From assembly GCF_009451885.1 (NCBI RefSeq), contig NZ_WIAO01000002.1, positions 286,009-350,008 of the forward strand: a stretch of 64,000 nt of DNA, given 5' to 3'. Positions 23,917-32,636 of the stretch are shown piece after piece. Every line of letters starts with the position of its first letter. The stretch's first letter is position 1. The translations under genes were made by a program, and so were the position numbers. The notes beneath the pieces were generated by a model. It did not search any database and was not told the origin of the DNA. It saw only the letters and a program-made list of their open reading frames with translations. This DNA is from Glycomyces albidus. GTDB taxonomy: Bacteria; Actinomycetota; Actinomycetes; Mycobacteriales; Micromonosporaceae.

Positions 23917-26250
23917 TCACTTCGCGAGCCCCGCGCGGCGCAGCGCCTCGGCCATGGCGCTCTCCGGCGCGGCCTGCCGTCCGCCGCGCTGGCTCGGCTG
24001 CTGCCGTCCGCCGCCCTTGCCGCCCTTCGGGTTCGGGCCCTGGCGGCGCTGTCCCCGGCCTTGGCCCCCGCCGGTCTCGGGCTCGTCGTCGAGGCGCATC
24101 GTCAGCGAGATCCGCTGCCGGGCGAGGTCCACGGAGAGGACCTTGACCTTGACGACGTCGCCGGGCTTGACGATCTCGCGCGGGTCGGCGACGTACCGGT
24201 TGGCGAGCGCGGAGATGTGCACGAGGCCGTCCTGGTGGACGCCGATGTCGACGAACGCGCCGAACGCGGCGACGTTCGTGACGGCGCCTTCCAGGAGCAT
24301 CCCGGGCTTGAGATCAGCGACCTTCTCGACGCCCTCCTTGAACGCGGCGGCCTTGAACTCGGGCCGCGGGTCGCGGCCGGGCTTTTCGAGCTCGGCGAGG
24401 ATGTCGGTGACGGTGGGGACGCCGAAGCGGTCGTCGGCGAAGTCGCCGGGCTTGAGCTTGCGGAGGGTCTTCGCGTCGCCGACGATCCCGTTGACGGTGG
24501 CGCCGGTGGCGGCGAGGATCCGCTCGACCACCGGGTACGCCTCGGGGTGGACCGCGGAGGCGTCGAGCGGGTTCTCGCCGCCCGGCACCCGGAGGAACCC
24601 GGCGGCCTGCTCGAACGCCTTGGGGCCGAGCCGGGGCACGCTCAGGAGCGCCTTGCGGTCGGGGAAGCGCCCGTGCTCGTCGCGGTAGGCGACGATGTTC
24701 GCGGCGACGCTCTCGCTCAGGCCGGACACGTGGGACAGGAGCGGCACGGAGGCGGTGTTCAGGTCGACGCCGACGGCGTTCACGGCGTCCTCGACGACCG
24801 CTTCGAGCGACCGTGTGAGCTTGGACTCGGTGAGGTCGTGCTGATATTGGCCGACGCCGATGTGCTTGGGCTCGATCTTGACGAGTTCGGCGAGCGGGTC
24901 CTGGAGGCGGCGGGCGATCGAGACGGCGCCGCGCAGCGACACGTCCATGCCCGGGAGCTCCTTGGTGGCGTATGCGGACGCCGAGTAGATCGAGGCGCCG
25001 GCCTCGGAGACGACGATCTTGGCGATGTCGGCCGTGCCGGCGAACGCCTTGACGAGCTCGGTCGCGAGCCGGTCGGTCTCGCGGGAGGCGGTGCCGTTGC
25101 CGATGGCGATGAGCTGCACGCCGTGCTTCTTCACCAGGGCGCCGAGGACGGCGAGGGCGTCGTCCCAGCGGTTCTGCGGCTGGTGCGGGTAGATCGCGGT
25201 GGTGTCGAGGACCTTCCCGGTGGGGTCGACGACGGCCACTTTGACGCCGGTGCGGTAGCCCGGGTCGAGGCCCATGACGGCCTTCGGCCCGGCGGGGGCG
25301 GCGAGCAGTAGGTCCTTGAGGTTCGCGGCGAAGACGCGGACGGCCTCGTCCTCGGCCTGCTGCCAGAGCCGCATCCGCAGGTCCACGCCGAGCTTGACGA
25401 GGATCCGGGTGCGCCAGGCCCACGAGACGGTCTTCGCGAGCCACGCGTCGGCGGGCCTGCCCTCGTCCCGGATGCCGAACTTCGCGGCGATCACGGCCTC
25501 GCAGTCGGCGCCGTCGGTCTCGGCCTCGCCCGGCTCCAAAGACAGCGAGAGGACCTCTTCCTTCTCGCCGCGGAACAGCGCGAGCACCCGGTGCGAGGGG
25601 AGCGTGGTGAACGTCTCTGCGAAGTCGAAGTAGTCGGAGAACTTCGCGCCCTTCTCCTCGGCGCCGTCGCGGACCTTGGAGACGACCCGGCCCTTGCGCC
25701 ACATGCGCTCGCGCAGGTCGCCGATGAGGTCCGCGTCCTCGGAGAACCGCTCGGTGAGGATCGCGCGCGCCCCGGCGAGCGCGGCGGCGGCGTCGGCCAC
25801 CTCCTTGTCCGGTGCGACGAACGCCGCGGCGGCGGTCTCCGGGTCCTGTGAGGGATCACTCAGCAGCAGGTCGGCGAGCGGCTCCAGGCCGGCCTCGCGG
25901 GCGATCTGGGCCTTGGTGCGGCGCTTGACCTTGAACGGCGCGTAGAGGTCCTCGAGCCGGGCCTTCGTGTCGGCCGCGTCGATCTGCGCGGTGAGCTCCG
26001 GGGTGAGTTTGCCCTGCTCGGCGATCGATTCGAGCACCGCCTTGCGACGTGCCTCCAGCTCCCGCAGGTACCCGAGGCGCTCTTCGAGCGCGCGGAGCTG
26101 CTCGTCGGAGAGGCCCCCGGTGGCCTCCTTGCGGTACCGGGCGATGAACGGGACGGTGGAGCCGTCGTCGAGGAGCGCGACGGCCGAGCGGACTTGGTGG
26201 GCGCCGACCGAGAGTTCTTCGGCGATGCGTTGATCGATAGCTTGAGCCAC
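23917..26250 (-). CDS. tex: Tex-family RNA-binding / transcription accessory protein
   Basis: 777 aa from GTG 26250. Domains in order are: Tex N-terminal helical region (~1-190, with FIARYRKEATGGLSDEQLRA), a YqgF-like RNase H fold (~325-450, GLDPGYRTGVKVAVVDPTG), helix-hairpin-helix motifs (~490-560, ANIVAYRDEHGRFPDRKALL), and an S1 RNA-binding domain (~645-715, LEGAVTNVAAFGAFVDIGVH). The tail is rich in Gly, Gln and Arg, unlike the shorter tails in E. coli-type proteins. Family members bind RNA and affect transcription and stress survival; the exact biochemical role is unsettled. No strong ribosome-binding site precedes the start. Confidence 0.95.
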   Translation of the reverse strand: MAQAIDQRIAEELSVGAHQVRSAVALLDDGSTVPFIARYRKEATGGLSDEQLRALEERLGYLRELEARRKAVLESIAEQGKLTPELTAQIDAADTKARLEDLYAPFKVKRRTKAQIAREAGLEPLADLLLSDPSQDPETAAAAFVAPDKEVADAAAALAGARAILTERFSEDADLIGDLRERMWRKGRVVSKVRDGAEEKGAKFSDYFDFAETFTTLPSHRVLALFRGEKEEVLSLSLEPGEAETDGADCEAVIAAKFGIRDEGRPADAWLAKTVSWAWRTRILVKLGVDLRMRLWQQAEDEAVRVFAANLKDLLLAAPAGPKAVMGLDPGYRTGVKVAVVDPTGKVLDTTAIYPHQPQNRWDDALAVLGALVKKHGVQLIAIGNGTASRETDRLATELVKAFAGTADIAKIVVSEAGASIYSASAYATKELPGMDVSLRGAVSIARRLQDPLAELVKIEPKHIGVGQYQHDLTESKLTRSLEAVVEDAVNAVGVDLNTASVPLLSHVSGLSESVAANIVAYRDEHGRFPDRKALLSVPRLGPKAFEQAAGFLRVPGGENPLDASAVHPEAYPVVERILAATGATVNGIVGDAKTLRKLKPGDFADDRFGVPTVTDILAELEKPGRDPRPEFKAAAFKEGVEKVADLKPGMLLEGAVTNVAAFGAFVDIGVHQDGLVHISALANRYVADPREIVKPGDVVKVKVLSVDLARQRISLTMRLDDEPETGGGQGRGQRRQGPNPKGGKGGGRQQPSQRGGRQAAPESAMAEALRRAGLAK

Positions 26251-26383
26251 GGAAGGATTCTGCCAGAGCGCTGCGACAACACGGGCCGAAGCCGGAAGCC
26301 CCACCCCCCGGTGGACGCTTCGCCGGGCGTTGGGTAAAGTTCTATCCCGTCGCCGGGGGAACGGAAGAACTCCTGGAAGACAT

Positions 26384-26456
26384 GCGGACGTAGCGCAGTT
26401 GGTAGCGCGACACCTTGCCAAGGTGTAGGTCGCCGGTTCGATCCCGGTCGTCCGCT
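26384..26456 (+). tRNA. tRNA-Gly (anticodon GCC), copy 1
   Basis: 73 nt. Acceptor GCGGACG pairs with CGTCCGC and the discriminator is T. The D stem is GCGC/GCGC, the anticodon stem ACACC/GGTGT has loop TTGCCAA, and the T loop is TTCGATC. CCA is not encoded. The sequence is identical to the copy at 34162. Confidence 0.96.
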
Positions 26457-26480
26457 CGGAGCTCGAAAGAGCGCTATCCC

Positions 26481-26552
26481 GGACGATTAGCTCAGCGGGA
26501 GAGCACTCCCCTGACACGGGAGAGGTCACTGGTTCAATCCCAGTATCGTCCA
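26481..26552 (+). tRNA. tRNA-Val (anticodon GAC)
   Basis: 72 nt to the discriminator A, followed by an encoded CCA at 26553-26555. Acceptor GGACGAT/ATCGTCC; anticodon loop CTGACAC within CTCCC/GGGAG; T loop TTCAATC. It lies 24 bases after tRNA-Gly, probably in the same transcript. Confidence 0.96.
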
Positions 26553-26562
26553 CCAGAGCGGG

Positions 26563-26590
26563 AGCCCAGGCTCACAAGGCCTGGGCTTTT
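26563..26590 (+). terminator. intrinsic terminator after tRNA-Val
   Basis: AGCCCAGGC and GCCTGGGCT form a nine-bp stem with a seven-base loop, followed by TTT. Confidence 0.75.
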
Positions 26591-26600
26591 CTCACCTCAT

Positions 26601-26671
26601 GGTGGGTTGGCCGAGTGGTTAGGCAGCGGCCTGCAAAGCCGTCCACACGGGTTCGACTCCCGTACCCACCT
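26601..26671 (+). tRNA. tRNA-Cys (anticodon GCA)
   Basis: 71 nt to discriminator T with CCA encoded at 26672-26674. Acceptor GGTGGGT pairs with ACCCACC; the anticodon loop is CTGCAAA; the T arm CGGGTTCGACTCCCG is regular. Confidence 0.95.
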
Positions 26672-26691
26672 CCACCGAAGAATCGACGGAT

Positions 26692-26715
26692 CAGAGCCCG
26701 GGAGACCGGGCTCTG
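26692..26715 (+). terminator. terminator hairpin after tRNA-Cys
   Basis: Perfect 10-bp stem CAGAGCCCGG and CCGGGCTCTG with a GAGA tetraloop, 18 bases after the encoded CCA. Confidence 0.75.
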
Positions 26716-26861
26716 TCCCGTTTCCGGCCGTGCCGCCCGGCCTCCACTCCAGAGCCTCGTTCGCGCGGCCGCCCTCGATGCGCACCGGCGCCGCCCGAGC
26801 AGGCGCGGTGTTCGCGGGCGCGATCCGCGGGTACTCCCGGCCCGGGTTCGAGGGAGGCGAC

Positions 26862-27512
26862 ATGGCACGACGGCAGCCGGGCGCGCAGGAGTGGGTGCCG
26901 GACGGCGCCGGCATCGCGGAGCTGCGGCGGGCAGCCCGGTCCTGCGAAGGCTGCGACCTGTACCGCGACGCGACGCAGACGGTGTTCGGCGAAGGCCCCG
27001 AGGACGCCCGGCTCTTCCTGGTCGGCGAGCAGCCGGGCGACATGGAGGACCGGGAGGGCGAGCCGTTCGTGGGTCCGGCCGGGCGGCTGCTCGACGAGGC
27101 GCTCGAGGAGGCCGGCATCGACCGCTCCGGCGTCTACGTCACCAACGCCGTCAAGCACTTCAAGTTCACCGAGTCGGAGCGCAGCAGCCGCCGCCTCCAC
27201 AAGAAGCCGGGCCGGACCGAGGTGGTCGCCTGCCATCCGTGGCTGCGCGCCGAACTGGCCGCGGTCCGGCCGGCGCTCGTGGTCGCGCTCGGTGCGACCG
27301 CGGCGCAGGCCCTGATGGGTCCGCGGTTCCGGGTCAGCACCCAGCGGGGTGAGCGCTTCGAGCTGACGCTCGACGGATCCGAGGAGGCGTGCGGCTTCCT
27401 GGCCACCGTCCACCCGTCCTCGATCATCCGCCTCCAGGGCGAGGACCGCGCGAAGGCGTTGGCGCAGTTCATCGCCGACCTCCGCACGGCCGCCGCGGCC
27501 GTCGACCGCTGA
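26862..27512 (+). CDS. udgX: UdgX-family uracil-DNA glycosylase
   Basis: 216 aa from ATG 26862 with GGGAGG at 26851-26856. It is a family 4-like uracil-DNA glycosylase with an N-terminal CEGCDLYRDATQTVFGEG segment (4Fe-4S ligand Cys residues), motif A GEQPGDMEDREGEPFVGPAG, and C-terminal VHPSSIIR motif. The loop diagnostic for UdgX reads SRRLH (usual KRRIH) within KHFKFTESERSSRRLHKKP. The His in this loop forms a covalent link with the uracil site in studied UdgX proteins, and it is kept. The role is DNA repair of deaminated cytosine. It follows the tRNA cluster and stands alone. Confidence 0.92.
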   Translation: MARRQPGAQEWVPDGAGIAELRRAARSCEGCDLYRDATQTVFGEGPEDARLFLVGEQPGDMEDREGEPFVGPAGRLLDEALEEAGIDRSGVYVTNAVKHFKFTESERSSRRLHKKPGRTEVVACHPWLRAELAAVRPALVVALGATAAQALMGPRFRVSTQRGERFELTLDGSEEACGFLATVHPSSIIRLQGEDRAKALAQFIADLRTAAAAVDR

Positions 27513-27520
27513 GGACGCGC

Positions 27521-27549
27521 GAACGGCCCCGGGGGTCCCGGGGCCGTTC
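27521..27549. terminator. terminator between udgX and hsp20
   Basis: GAACGGCCCCGGG and CCCGGGGCCGTTC form a perfect 13-bp stem with loop GGT, between two convergent genes. Confidence 0.8.
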
Positions 27550-27581
27550 TGTGCGCGTCGTCGTGTTGCTGTGCTGTCCTG

Positions 27582-28055
27582 TTACTCCGCGTCCTCGGCG
27601 GTCGCCTCAGCCTCGATCTCGACCGGGGCGCCCGTGACGGGGATCCGCTGCGCGGTCGGGGCGGGCTTGACCGCTCCGGCGACGCGGACCGTCAGGATGC
27701 CGTCGGCGACCTGGGCGCTGAGCTGCTCGGCGGTGACGCCGTCCGGGAGCGTGAACTCGCGGCGGAACGTACCGGCCGAGAGGCCGCGGACGAGGTAGCG
27801 GTCGCCTTCGGCGGTCTCGCGGGCCTTGCGCTCCGCGCTGATCGACAGGCGGCGGCCTTCGAGCTCGACGGTGACGTCCTCGGCGCTGACGCCCGGGACG
27901 GCGGCGCGGACGACCAGGTCCTCGCCCTCGGTGTAGACGTCTGCCCGGAGGGTGTACTGCACGGCGCCGCGGCCGAAGCCGAGGCGGACGAGCCGCTCGA
28001 ACTCGCGGTCGAACTGCCGGAACGCCGCGTAAGGGTGCTGGTAGCGAACGATCAT
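27582..28055 (-). CDS. Hsp20 family small heat-shock protein
   Basis: 157 aa. The alpha-crystallin domain spans ~residues 35-130 (TLRADVYTEGEDLVVRAAVPG, split as TLRADVYTEGED and LVVRAAVPGVSAEDVTVEL; then FRREFTLPDGV and DGILTVRV). It acts as an ATP-independent holdase in the cytoplasm. AAGGAG lies nine bases before ATG 28055. The C-terminus is Ala/Glu-rich; the usual IXI anchor reads RIPV. A perfect CIRCE element upstream indicates HrcA control. Confidence 0.95.
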   Translation of the reverse strand: MIVRYQHPYAAFRQFDREFERLVRLGFGRGAVQYTLRADVYTEGEDLVVRAAVPGVSAEDVTVELEGRRLSISAERKARETAEGDRYLVRGLSAGTFRREFTLPDGVTAEQLSAQVADGILTVRVAGAVKPAPTAQRIPVTGAPVEIEAEATAEDAE

Positions 28056-28079
28056 GGTGTGGTCTCCTTACCCTCTCGG

Positions 28080-28106
28080 TTAGCACTCTCGGGTGTCGAG
28101 TGCTAA
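28080..28106 (-). promoter_or_regulatory. CIRCE operator (HrcA-binding) upstream of hsp20
   Basis: TTAGCACTC-N9-GAGTGCTAA, exact match to the CIRCE consensus, ends 24 bases upstream of the hsp20 start. HrcA, encoded elsewhere, should repress hsp20 until heat shock. Confidence 0.95.
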
Positions 28107-28262
28107 CGACCTTACAGACGCCGGCGCCCCGCCGAATATTTCAGCAGTGACGGGCGTCACGGGACGGCCGCGGGCGGGCGGCCGCGCGGGCGGCGATCAC
28201 CGCTGGTGCTCTGACCGGAAACACGATTGCCGCCGCGTGCGCGGGGCCGTCAGAATGTCGCC

Positions 28263-29237
28263 ATGGAGATCGCGATCCGCCCCCGCCTCGACCGCGCCGA
28301 CGCGGAGGCCCTCGTCCGGGATGCGCTCGGCGCCGACCTGGAGTTCACCGGCCACGAGGAGTTCAAGGACGGGTTCTTCAACGCCGCCCACGCGCTCGAA
28401 CTCGCCGACGGCCGGCACGTGGTCGTCAAGGTCGCCCCCGACAAGTCCCACAAGCTGCTGCGGTACGAGGTGGACCTCATGGCCACCGAGATCGAGTGCT
28501 TCGAGCGGGGCCTGGCCGCGGGCGTGCCGATGCCGCGGCTGTGGCACGCCGACCCCGAGGGCGGGGTCATGATCATCGACCGCCTCGAGGGCGTTCCGCT
28601 GCCGAAGGTCCGCGACACGATCCCCGCAGCCGAGCTCCTGGTGCTCCGCAAGGAGATCGGTGCGGCCGCCGCCGGATTCGCGACCGTCACCGGCGAGCGC
28701 TTCGGCTACCCGCGCAAGAGCGGGCGCACCATGGCCGACACGTGGTCGGCGTCGTTCCAGGCGATGGTGGACGACGTCCTCGACGACATCGAGGAGCAGG
28801 GTGTCGCCCTGCCGCGCCCGATCGCGGCCGTCAGGGCGCTGGTCCGGGCCGAGCACGCCCTCCTCGACGAGGTGACCCGGCCCGCGCTGGTCCACTTCGA
28901 CCTGTGGGACGGCAACATCTTCGTGAAGCGCGACGGGGACGGCTGGGCCTTCGAGGCGTTCATCGACGGCGAGCGGGCGTTCTACGGCGACCCGATCGCC
29001 GAGCTCGTGTCGCTCCAGATGGTCCCGGAGGAGGAGTTCCCGGCGGCCGTCGACGGGTTCCTCGGCCGTCCCATGACCGCCGCGGAGGAGCGGCGGCTCG
29101 CGCTCTACCGGTCCTACATCATGCTCATCCTGATCGCCGAGTGCCGGGTGCGCGGGTTCGACGCCGAGCAGGAGGCGAACCAGCGCAAGTGGGCGACCGA
29201 GACGCTCGAACGGGACTTCACGGCCTTCGGCATCTGA
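28263..29237 (+). CDS. aminoglycoside phosphotransferase-fold kinase (APH family)
   Basis: 324 aa from ATG 28263. Kinase-like fold: N-lobe lysine in GRHVVVKVAPDKSHKLLRYEV and hinge near MIIDRLEGVPLP; the catalytic loop is VHFDLWDGNIFV (H-x-D-x4-N), and the metal-binding segment is FIDGERAFYGDPIAEL. Members phosphorylate small molecules (aminoglycosides, choline, homoserine, fructosamine and others). The sequence does not identify the substrate, and resistance should not be assumed. The gene is monocistronic and convergent with 29253-29726. Confidence 0.85.
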   Translation: MEIAIRPRLDRADAEALVRDALGADLEFTGHEEFKDGFFNAAHALELADGRHVVVKVAPDKSHKLLRYEVDLMATEIECFERGLAAGVPMPRLWHADPEGGVMIIDRLEGVPLPKVRDTIPAAELLVLRKEIGAAAAGFATVTGERFGYPRKSGRTMADTWSASFQAMVDDVLDDIEEQGVALPRPIAAVRALVRAEHALLDEVTRPALVHFDLWDGNIFVKRDGDGWAFEAFIDGERAFYGDPIAELVSLQMVPEEEFPAAVDGFLGRPMTAAEERRLALYRSYIMLILIAECRVRGFDAEQEANQRKWATETLERDFTAFGI

Positions 29238-29254
29238 GGGCCCGGACGGGCCCT
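29237..29254. terminator. short bidirectional hairpin between convergent genes
   Basis: AGGGCCC and GGGCCCT pair around a four-base loop, exactly between the stop codons of the APH-like and DUF4188 genes. Confidence 0.55.
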
Positions 29255-29726
29255 AGGCGTGCTCGTGGTCGTGGTCGTCCGGGTCGGTGCGCGCCGCTTC
29301 CTTCTCCTTGGTGGCGCGTGCCAGCCCGTACGGCGGCATGTTGATGTACGAGGTCTCGTACGCCCCCTTCGGCACCTGATACAGCTCGTGCCACAGGCCG
29401 ACGTCGCCGTTGCTCTTCACGTTGCGGTTGAACCACTTCCAGAACCCGCGGTGGGCGTGGGCCTGGGAGTGGGCGTACCGCTCGAGGTGGTCCTCGCTGC
29501 GCCAGTACTGGACCGCCATGATCACGCGGCCGCTGACGGCGAACCGGGAGTCGAGCAGGCCCAGTTCCGGGTCGGCTTCGAGCTCGCGCAGCATCTTCGG
29601 CAGCGAGCCGAGCACCGGCAGCCACTTGTTGACCTTCCACAGCCGGTTGATCCGGAGGCCGACCGTGAAGACCACGAGGTCCTCGCCGTAATCGACCACG
29701 ACGCGTCCGGGCCTGATCTTCGCCAC
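29253..29726 (-). CDS. DUF4188 family protein
   Basis: 157 aa. The start VAK/MAKIRPGRVVVDYGED, the block INRLWKVNKWLPVLGSLPKM and the block VQYWRSEDHLERYAHSQAHAHRGFW match the DUF4188 family; the last block resembles the dimeric alpha-beta barrel monooxygenase fold. The C-terminus DDHDHEHA is His/Asp-rich and may bind metal (inference). GGAGG at 29732-29736 on the minus strand precedes ATG 29726. No function is established. Confidence 0.85.
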   Translation of the reverse strand: MAKIRPGRVVVDYGEDLVVFTVGLRINRLWKVNKWLPVLGSLPKMLRELEADPELGLLDSRFAVSGRVIMAVQYWRSEDHLERYAHSQAHAHRGFWKWFNRNVKSNGDVGLWHELYQVPKGAYETSYINMPPYGLARATKEKEAARTDPDDHDHEHA

Positions 29727-29765
29727 GTGAGGACCTCCAAGGGGTGAGCGGGAATGCCTCCCCTA

Positions 29766-29798
29766 ACAGGTTAACGAAGCGTAGGCGTACCGCGTCAA
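29766..29798 (-). promoter_or_regulatory. candidate promoter of the DUF4188 gene with small palindrome
   Basis: Minus-strand -35 TTGACG (29793-29798) and -10 GTTAAC (29770-29775) are 17 bases apart. The 10-bp palindrome TAAC-AG-GTTA at 29764-29773 touches the -10. Confidence 0.45.
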
Positions 29799-29841
29799 GC
29801 GGTCGCGACGGCGTCTCCCACCGCTTGCGTTGCGGCGCAAG

Positions 29842-32226
29842 CTAACCCGGCCAGCTCCAGTTCGCGACCTCTGGGATGTCCTCGCCGTGCGCCCGCGTGT
29901 ACTCGCGGGCGGCGCTGCGGGCGTCGGCCATCCGCTGCCGCAGGCCGGCCGCGTCGGCGCCCAGGCCGGGGACCCGGTCGACGACGTCCATGACGAGCTT
30001 GTACCGGTCGAGGTCGTTGAGCATGACCATGTCGAACGGCGTGGTCGTGGTGCCCTCCTCCTTGTATCCGCGCACGTGGATGTTCTCGTGGTTGGTGCGC
30101 CGGTAGGTGAGCCGGTGGATGAGCATCGGGTAGCCGTGGAAGGCGAACAGGACCTGCCTGTCCTTGGTGAACACGGTGTCGAACTGGCGGTCGCTCAGGC
30201 CGTGCGGGTGCTCGGTGTCGGGCTGGAGCCGCATCAGGTCCACCACGTTCACGACCCGGACCTTCAACGCCGGCAAGTGCTTTCGCAGCAGGTCGGCCGC
30301 GGCCAGGACCTCCAGTGTGGGCACGTCACCGGCGCACGCGAGCACGACGTCCGGCTCCTGCCCGTCGTCCGTGGAGGCCCAGTCCCAGATGCCCAGGCCC
30401 CGTTCGCAGTGGCGCACCGCCTCGTCCATGCTCGTGTACTGAAGCGCCGGCTGCTTCCCGGCGACCACGACGTTCACGTACTGGCGGCTCCGCAGACAGT
30501 GGTCCATCGTGGACAACAGCGTGTTGGCGTCCGGCGGCAGGTACACCCGCACGATGTCCGCCTTCTTGTTCATCACATGGTCGATGAACCCCGGGTCCTG
30601 GTGCGAGAAGCCGTTGTGGTCCTGGCGCCACACATGGCTCGACAGCAGGTAGTTCAGCGACGCGATCGGCCGCCGCCACGGGATGTCGCCCGAGGAGTCG
30701 AGCCACTTCGCATGCTGGTTGAACATCGCGTCCACGATGTGGATGAACGCCTCGTAACTCGTGAACAGCCCGTGCCGGCCCGTCAGCAGGTACCCCTCGA
30801 GCCAGCCCTCGCACAAGTGCTCCGACAGGACCTCCATGACCCGCCCGTGCGGCGCCTGGTGCTCGTCGGTCGGCAGCAGCTCCGCCTGCCACTGCCGGTC
30901 GGTCGTCTCGAAGACCGCGCCGAGCCGGTTCGACTCGACCTCGTCGGGCCCGAACAGCCGAAACCGGTCCGGGTTCGCGGCCATGACGTCCCGCAGCCAC
31001 GCCCCGAGCGTCCGCGTCGCCTCGGCGACCGTGGCGCCGTGACCCTCGATCGCGACCCCGTACTCGCGGTAGTCCGGCAGCACCAGGTCCCGCAGCAGCA
31101 GCCCGCCGTTCGCGTGCGGGTTCGCGCTCATCCGCGCCTCGCCCTCCGGCGGCAGCTCCAGCAGCTCCGGCACCGGCGACCCCGTCGCGTCGAACAGCTC
31201 CTCGGGACGGTACGAGCGCATCCACTCCTCAAGCATCGCAAGGTGGTCCGGATCGGACCGGACCGACGACAGCGGTACCTGGTGCGCCCGCCACGTTCCC
31301 TCCACCGGCACACCGTCCACTTCGACCGGACCGGTCCAGCCCTTCGGCGTCCGCAGGACCACCATCGGCCACCGCGGACGCACCGGACGACCGTTCGCCC
31401 TGGCGCGCGCGTCGGCCCGGATCTCCGCGATCCGGTCGAAGCACCGGTCCAGCGCCGCCGCGAGCCGCTGATGCACGTCCGCCGGATCGTCCCCGTCCAC
31501 CAGGATCGGCTCGTACCCCGCCCCGCGCAGGAAGCTCGTCCGGTCCTCGTCCGAGATCCGCGCGAACACCGTCTGGTTCGCGATCTTGTACCCGTTCAAA
31601 TGCAGGATCGGCAGGACCGTGCCGTCCGAGACCGGGTTCAGGAACACGTTCGAGAACCACGAGCCCGCCAGCGGACCGGTCTCCGCCTCACCGTCGCCCA
31701 CCACGCATGCCACCGTCAGCCCCGGGTTGTCGAACGCCGCCCCGTACGCGTGCGACAGCGCGTACCCCAGCTCCCCGCCCTCGTGGATCGACCCCGGCAC
31801 CTCCGGCGCGACATGCGACGGGATGCCGCCGGGGAACGAGAACTGCCGGAACAGCCGCCGCATGCCCTCCTCGGAATGGTTCACCGACGGATGCAGCTCC
31901 GGGTACGTCCCCTCCAGCCACGTGTTCGCGACCATCGCCGGACCGCCGTGCCCCGGACCGCACACATAGATCATGTCGAGCCCGCGGGACTTGATGCAGC
32001 GGTTCAGATGCGCGTAGATCAGACTCAGCCCCGGACTGGTGCCCCAGTGGCCCAGCAGCCGCGGCTTGACGTGCTCGGCGCGCAGCGGCTCCCGCAGCAG
32101 CGGATTGTCGAGCAGGTAGATCTGCCCCACGGTCAAGTAGTTCGCGGCCCGCCAGTAGGCGTCGATGCGCGCGAGCTCCTCGTCGGAGAGCGGGGCCGTG
32201 GAGTGTTCGGTCTTCGCGGTGTCCAT
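29842..32226 (-). CDS. xfp: D-xylulose 5-phosphate/D-fructose 6-phosphate phosphoketolase
   Basis: 794 aa, the usual length. Thiamine-diphosphate enzyme that splits xylulose 5-P (or fructose 6-P) with phosphate to acetyl phosphate and a triose (or erythrose) phosphate. Signature blocks are [39 protein letters not shown] (read as [10 protein letters not shown] and [11 protein letters not shown]), [33 protein letters not shown] in pieces such as [16 protein letters not shown] (ThDP motif), and [18 protein letters not shown]. Its product can feed Pta and AckA, encoded at 40111-43383. It appears to be monocistronic; 55 bases separate it from the small membrane protein gene upstream. Confidence 0.97.
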   Translation of the reverse strand: MDTAKTEHSTAPLSDEELARIDAYWRAANYLTVGQIYLLDNPLLREPLRAEHVKPRLLGHWGTSPGLSLIYAHLNRCIKSRGLDMIYVCGPGHGGPAMVANTWLEGTYPELHPSVNHSEEGMRRLFRQFSFPGGIPSHVAPEVPGSIHEGGELGYALSHAYGAAFDNPGLTVACVVGDGEAETGPLAGSWFSNVFLNPVSDGTVLPILHLNGYKIANQTVFARISDEDRTSFLRGAGYEPILVDGDDPADVHQRLAAALDRCFDRIAEIRADARARANGRPVRPRWPMVVLRTPKGWTGPVEVDGVPVEGTWRAHQVPLSSVRSDPDHLAMLEEWMRSYRPEELFDATGSPVPELLELPPEGEARMSANPHANGGLLLRDLVLPDYREYGVAIEGHGATVAEATRTLGAWLRDVMAANPDRFRLFGPDEVESNRLGAVFETTDRQWQAELLPTDEHQAPHGRVMEVLSEHLCEGWLEGYLLTGRHGLFTSYEAFIHIVDAMFNQHAKWLDSSGDIPWRRPIASLNYLLSSHVWRQDHNGFSHQDPGFIDHVMNKKADIVRVYLPPDANTLLSTMDHCLRSRQYVNVVVAGKQPALQYTSMDEAVRHCERGLGIWDWASTDDGQEPDVVLACAGDVPTLEVLAAADLLRKHLPALKVRVVNVVDLMRLQPDTEHPHGLSDRQFDTVFTKDRQVLFAFHGYPMLIHRLTYRRTNHENIHVRGYKEEGTTTTPFDMVMLNDLDRYKLVMDVVDRVPGLGADAAGLRQRMADARSAAREYTRAHGEDIPEVANWSWPG

Positions 32227-32290
32227 GCGTCAGAGCGTGCCCCATCACGCGCAGATTGACCGCGATTCGGGAGAATTCTTCGCGCCGTGG

Positions 32291-32536
32291 TCAGTCGCCC
32301 TCTTTGAGCAGCCGCTCCACCGACGCCAACCGCGTCTTGATCTCGATCAGCGACGCCTGGATCTCCGTCGCGTCCGCACTCGCCTTCTCCGCCAGCTCCC
32401 GGTAGTGCGCCTCCCGCGACGCCGACGCACGGGCCTTCGAAGCCGAAGCGGCATAAGCGATTCCGGTGATGATGATCGCCGTCACCAGCAAGAACATCCC
32501 GAAGACGAACAGCATCCCCGACTGGCCCATGTTCAT
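32291..32536 (-). CDS. small membrane protein with C-terminal coiled coil
   Basis: 81 aa. One strong membrane segment (LFVFGMFLLVTAIIITGIAY, residues 9-28) is followed by a charged helix with heptad pattern (KASADATEIQASLIEIKTRL, then ASVERLLKEG). Similar one-TM coiled-coil proteins of unknown function are common in actinobacteria. The start at 32536 is followed by ATG options at codons 3 and 8. It may share a transcript with xfp. Confidence 0.72.
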   Translation of the reverse strand: MNMGQSGMLFVFGMFLLVTAIIITGIAYAASASKARASASREAHYRELAEKASADATEIQASLIEIKTRLASVERLLKEGD

Positions 32537-32636
32537 GCCGCAGCCTCCCTCTCCACCGAACGCATCACCGGAAGTCTAGGCGCCGCACCCCGATAAACCC
32601 TTTGCCGTCCCGACCCGCCCCCGCCAGAATCGGACC

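Noticed and set aside
26384..27512. tRNA cluster as an integration site of a mobile element
   Set aside because: No integrase, no direct repeat of a tRNA 3' end and no change in composition nearby. The genes after it are ordinary (udgX, hsp20).
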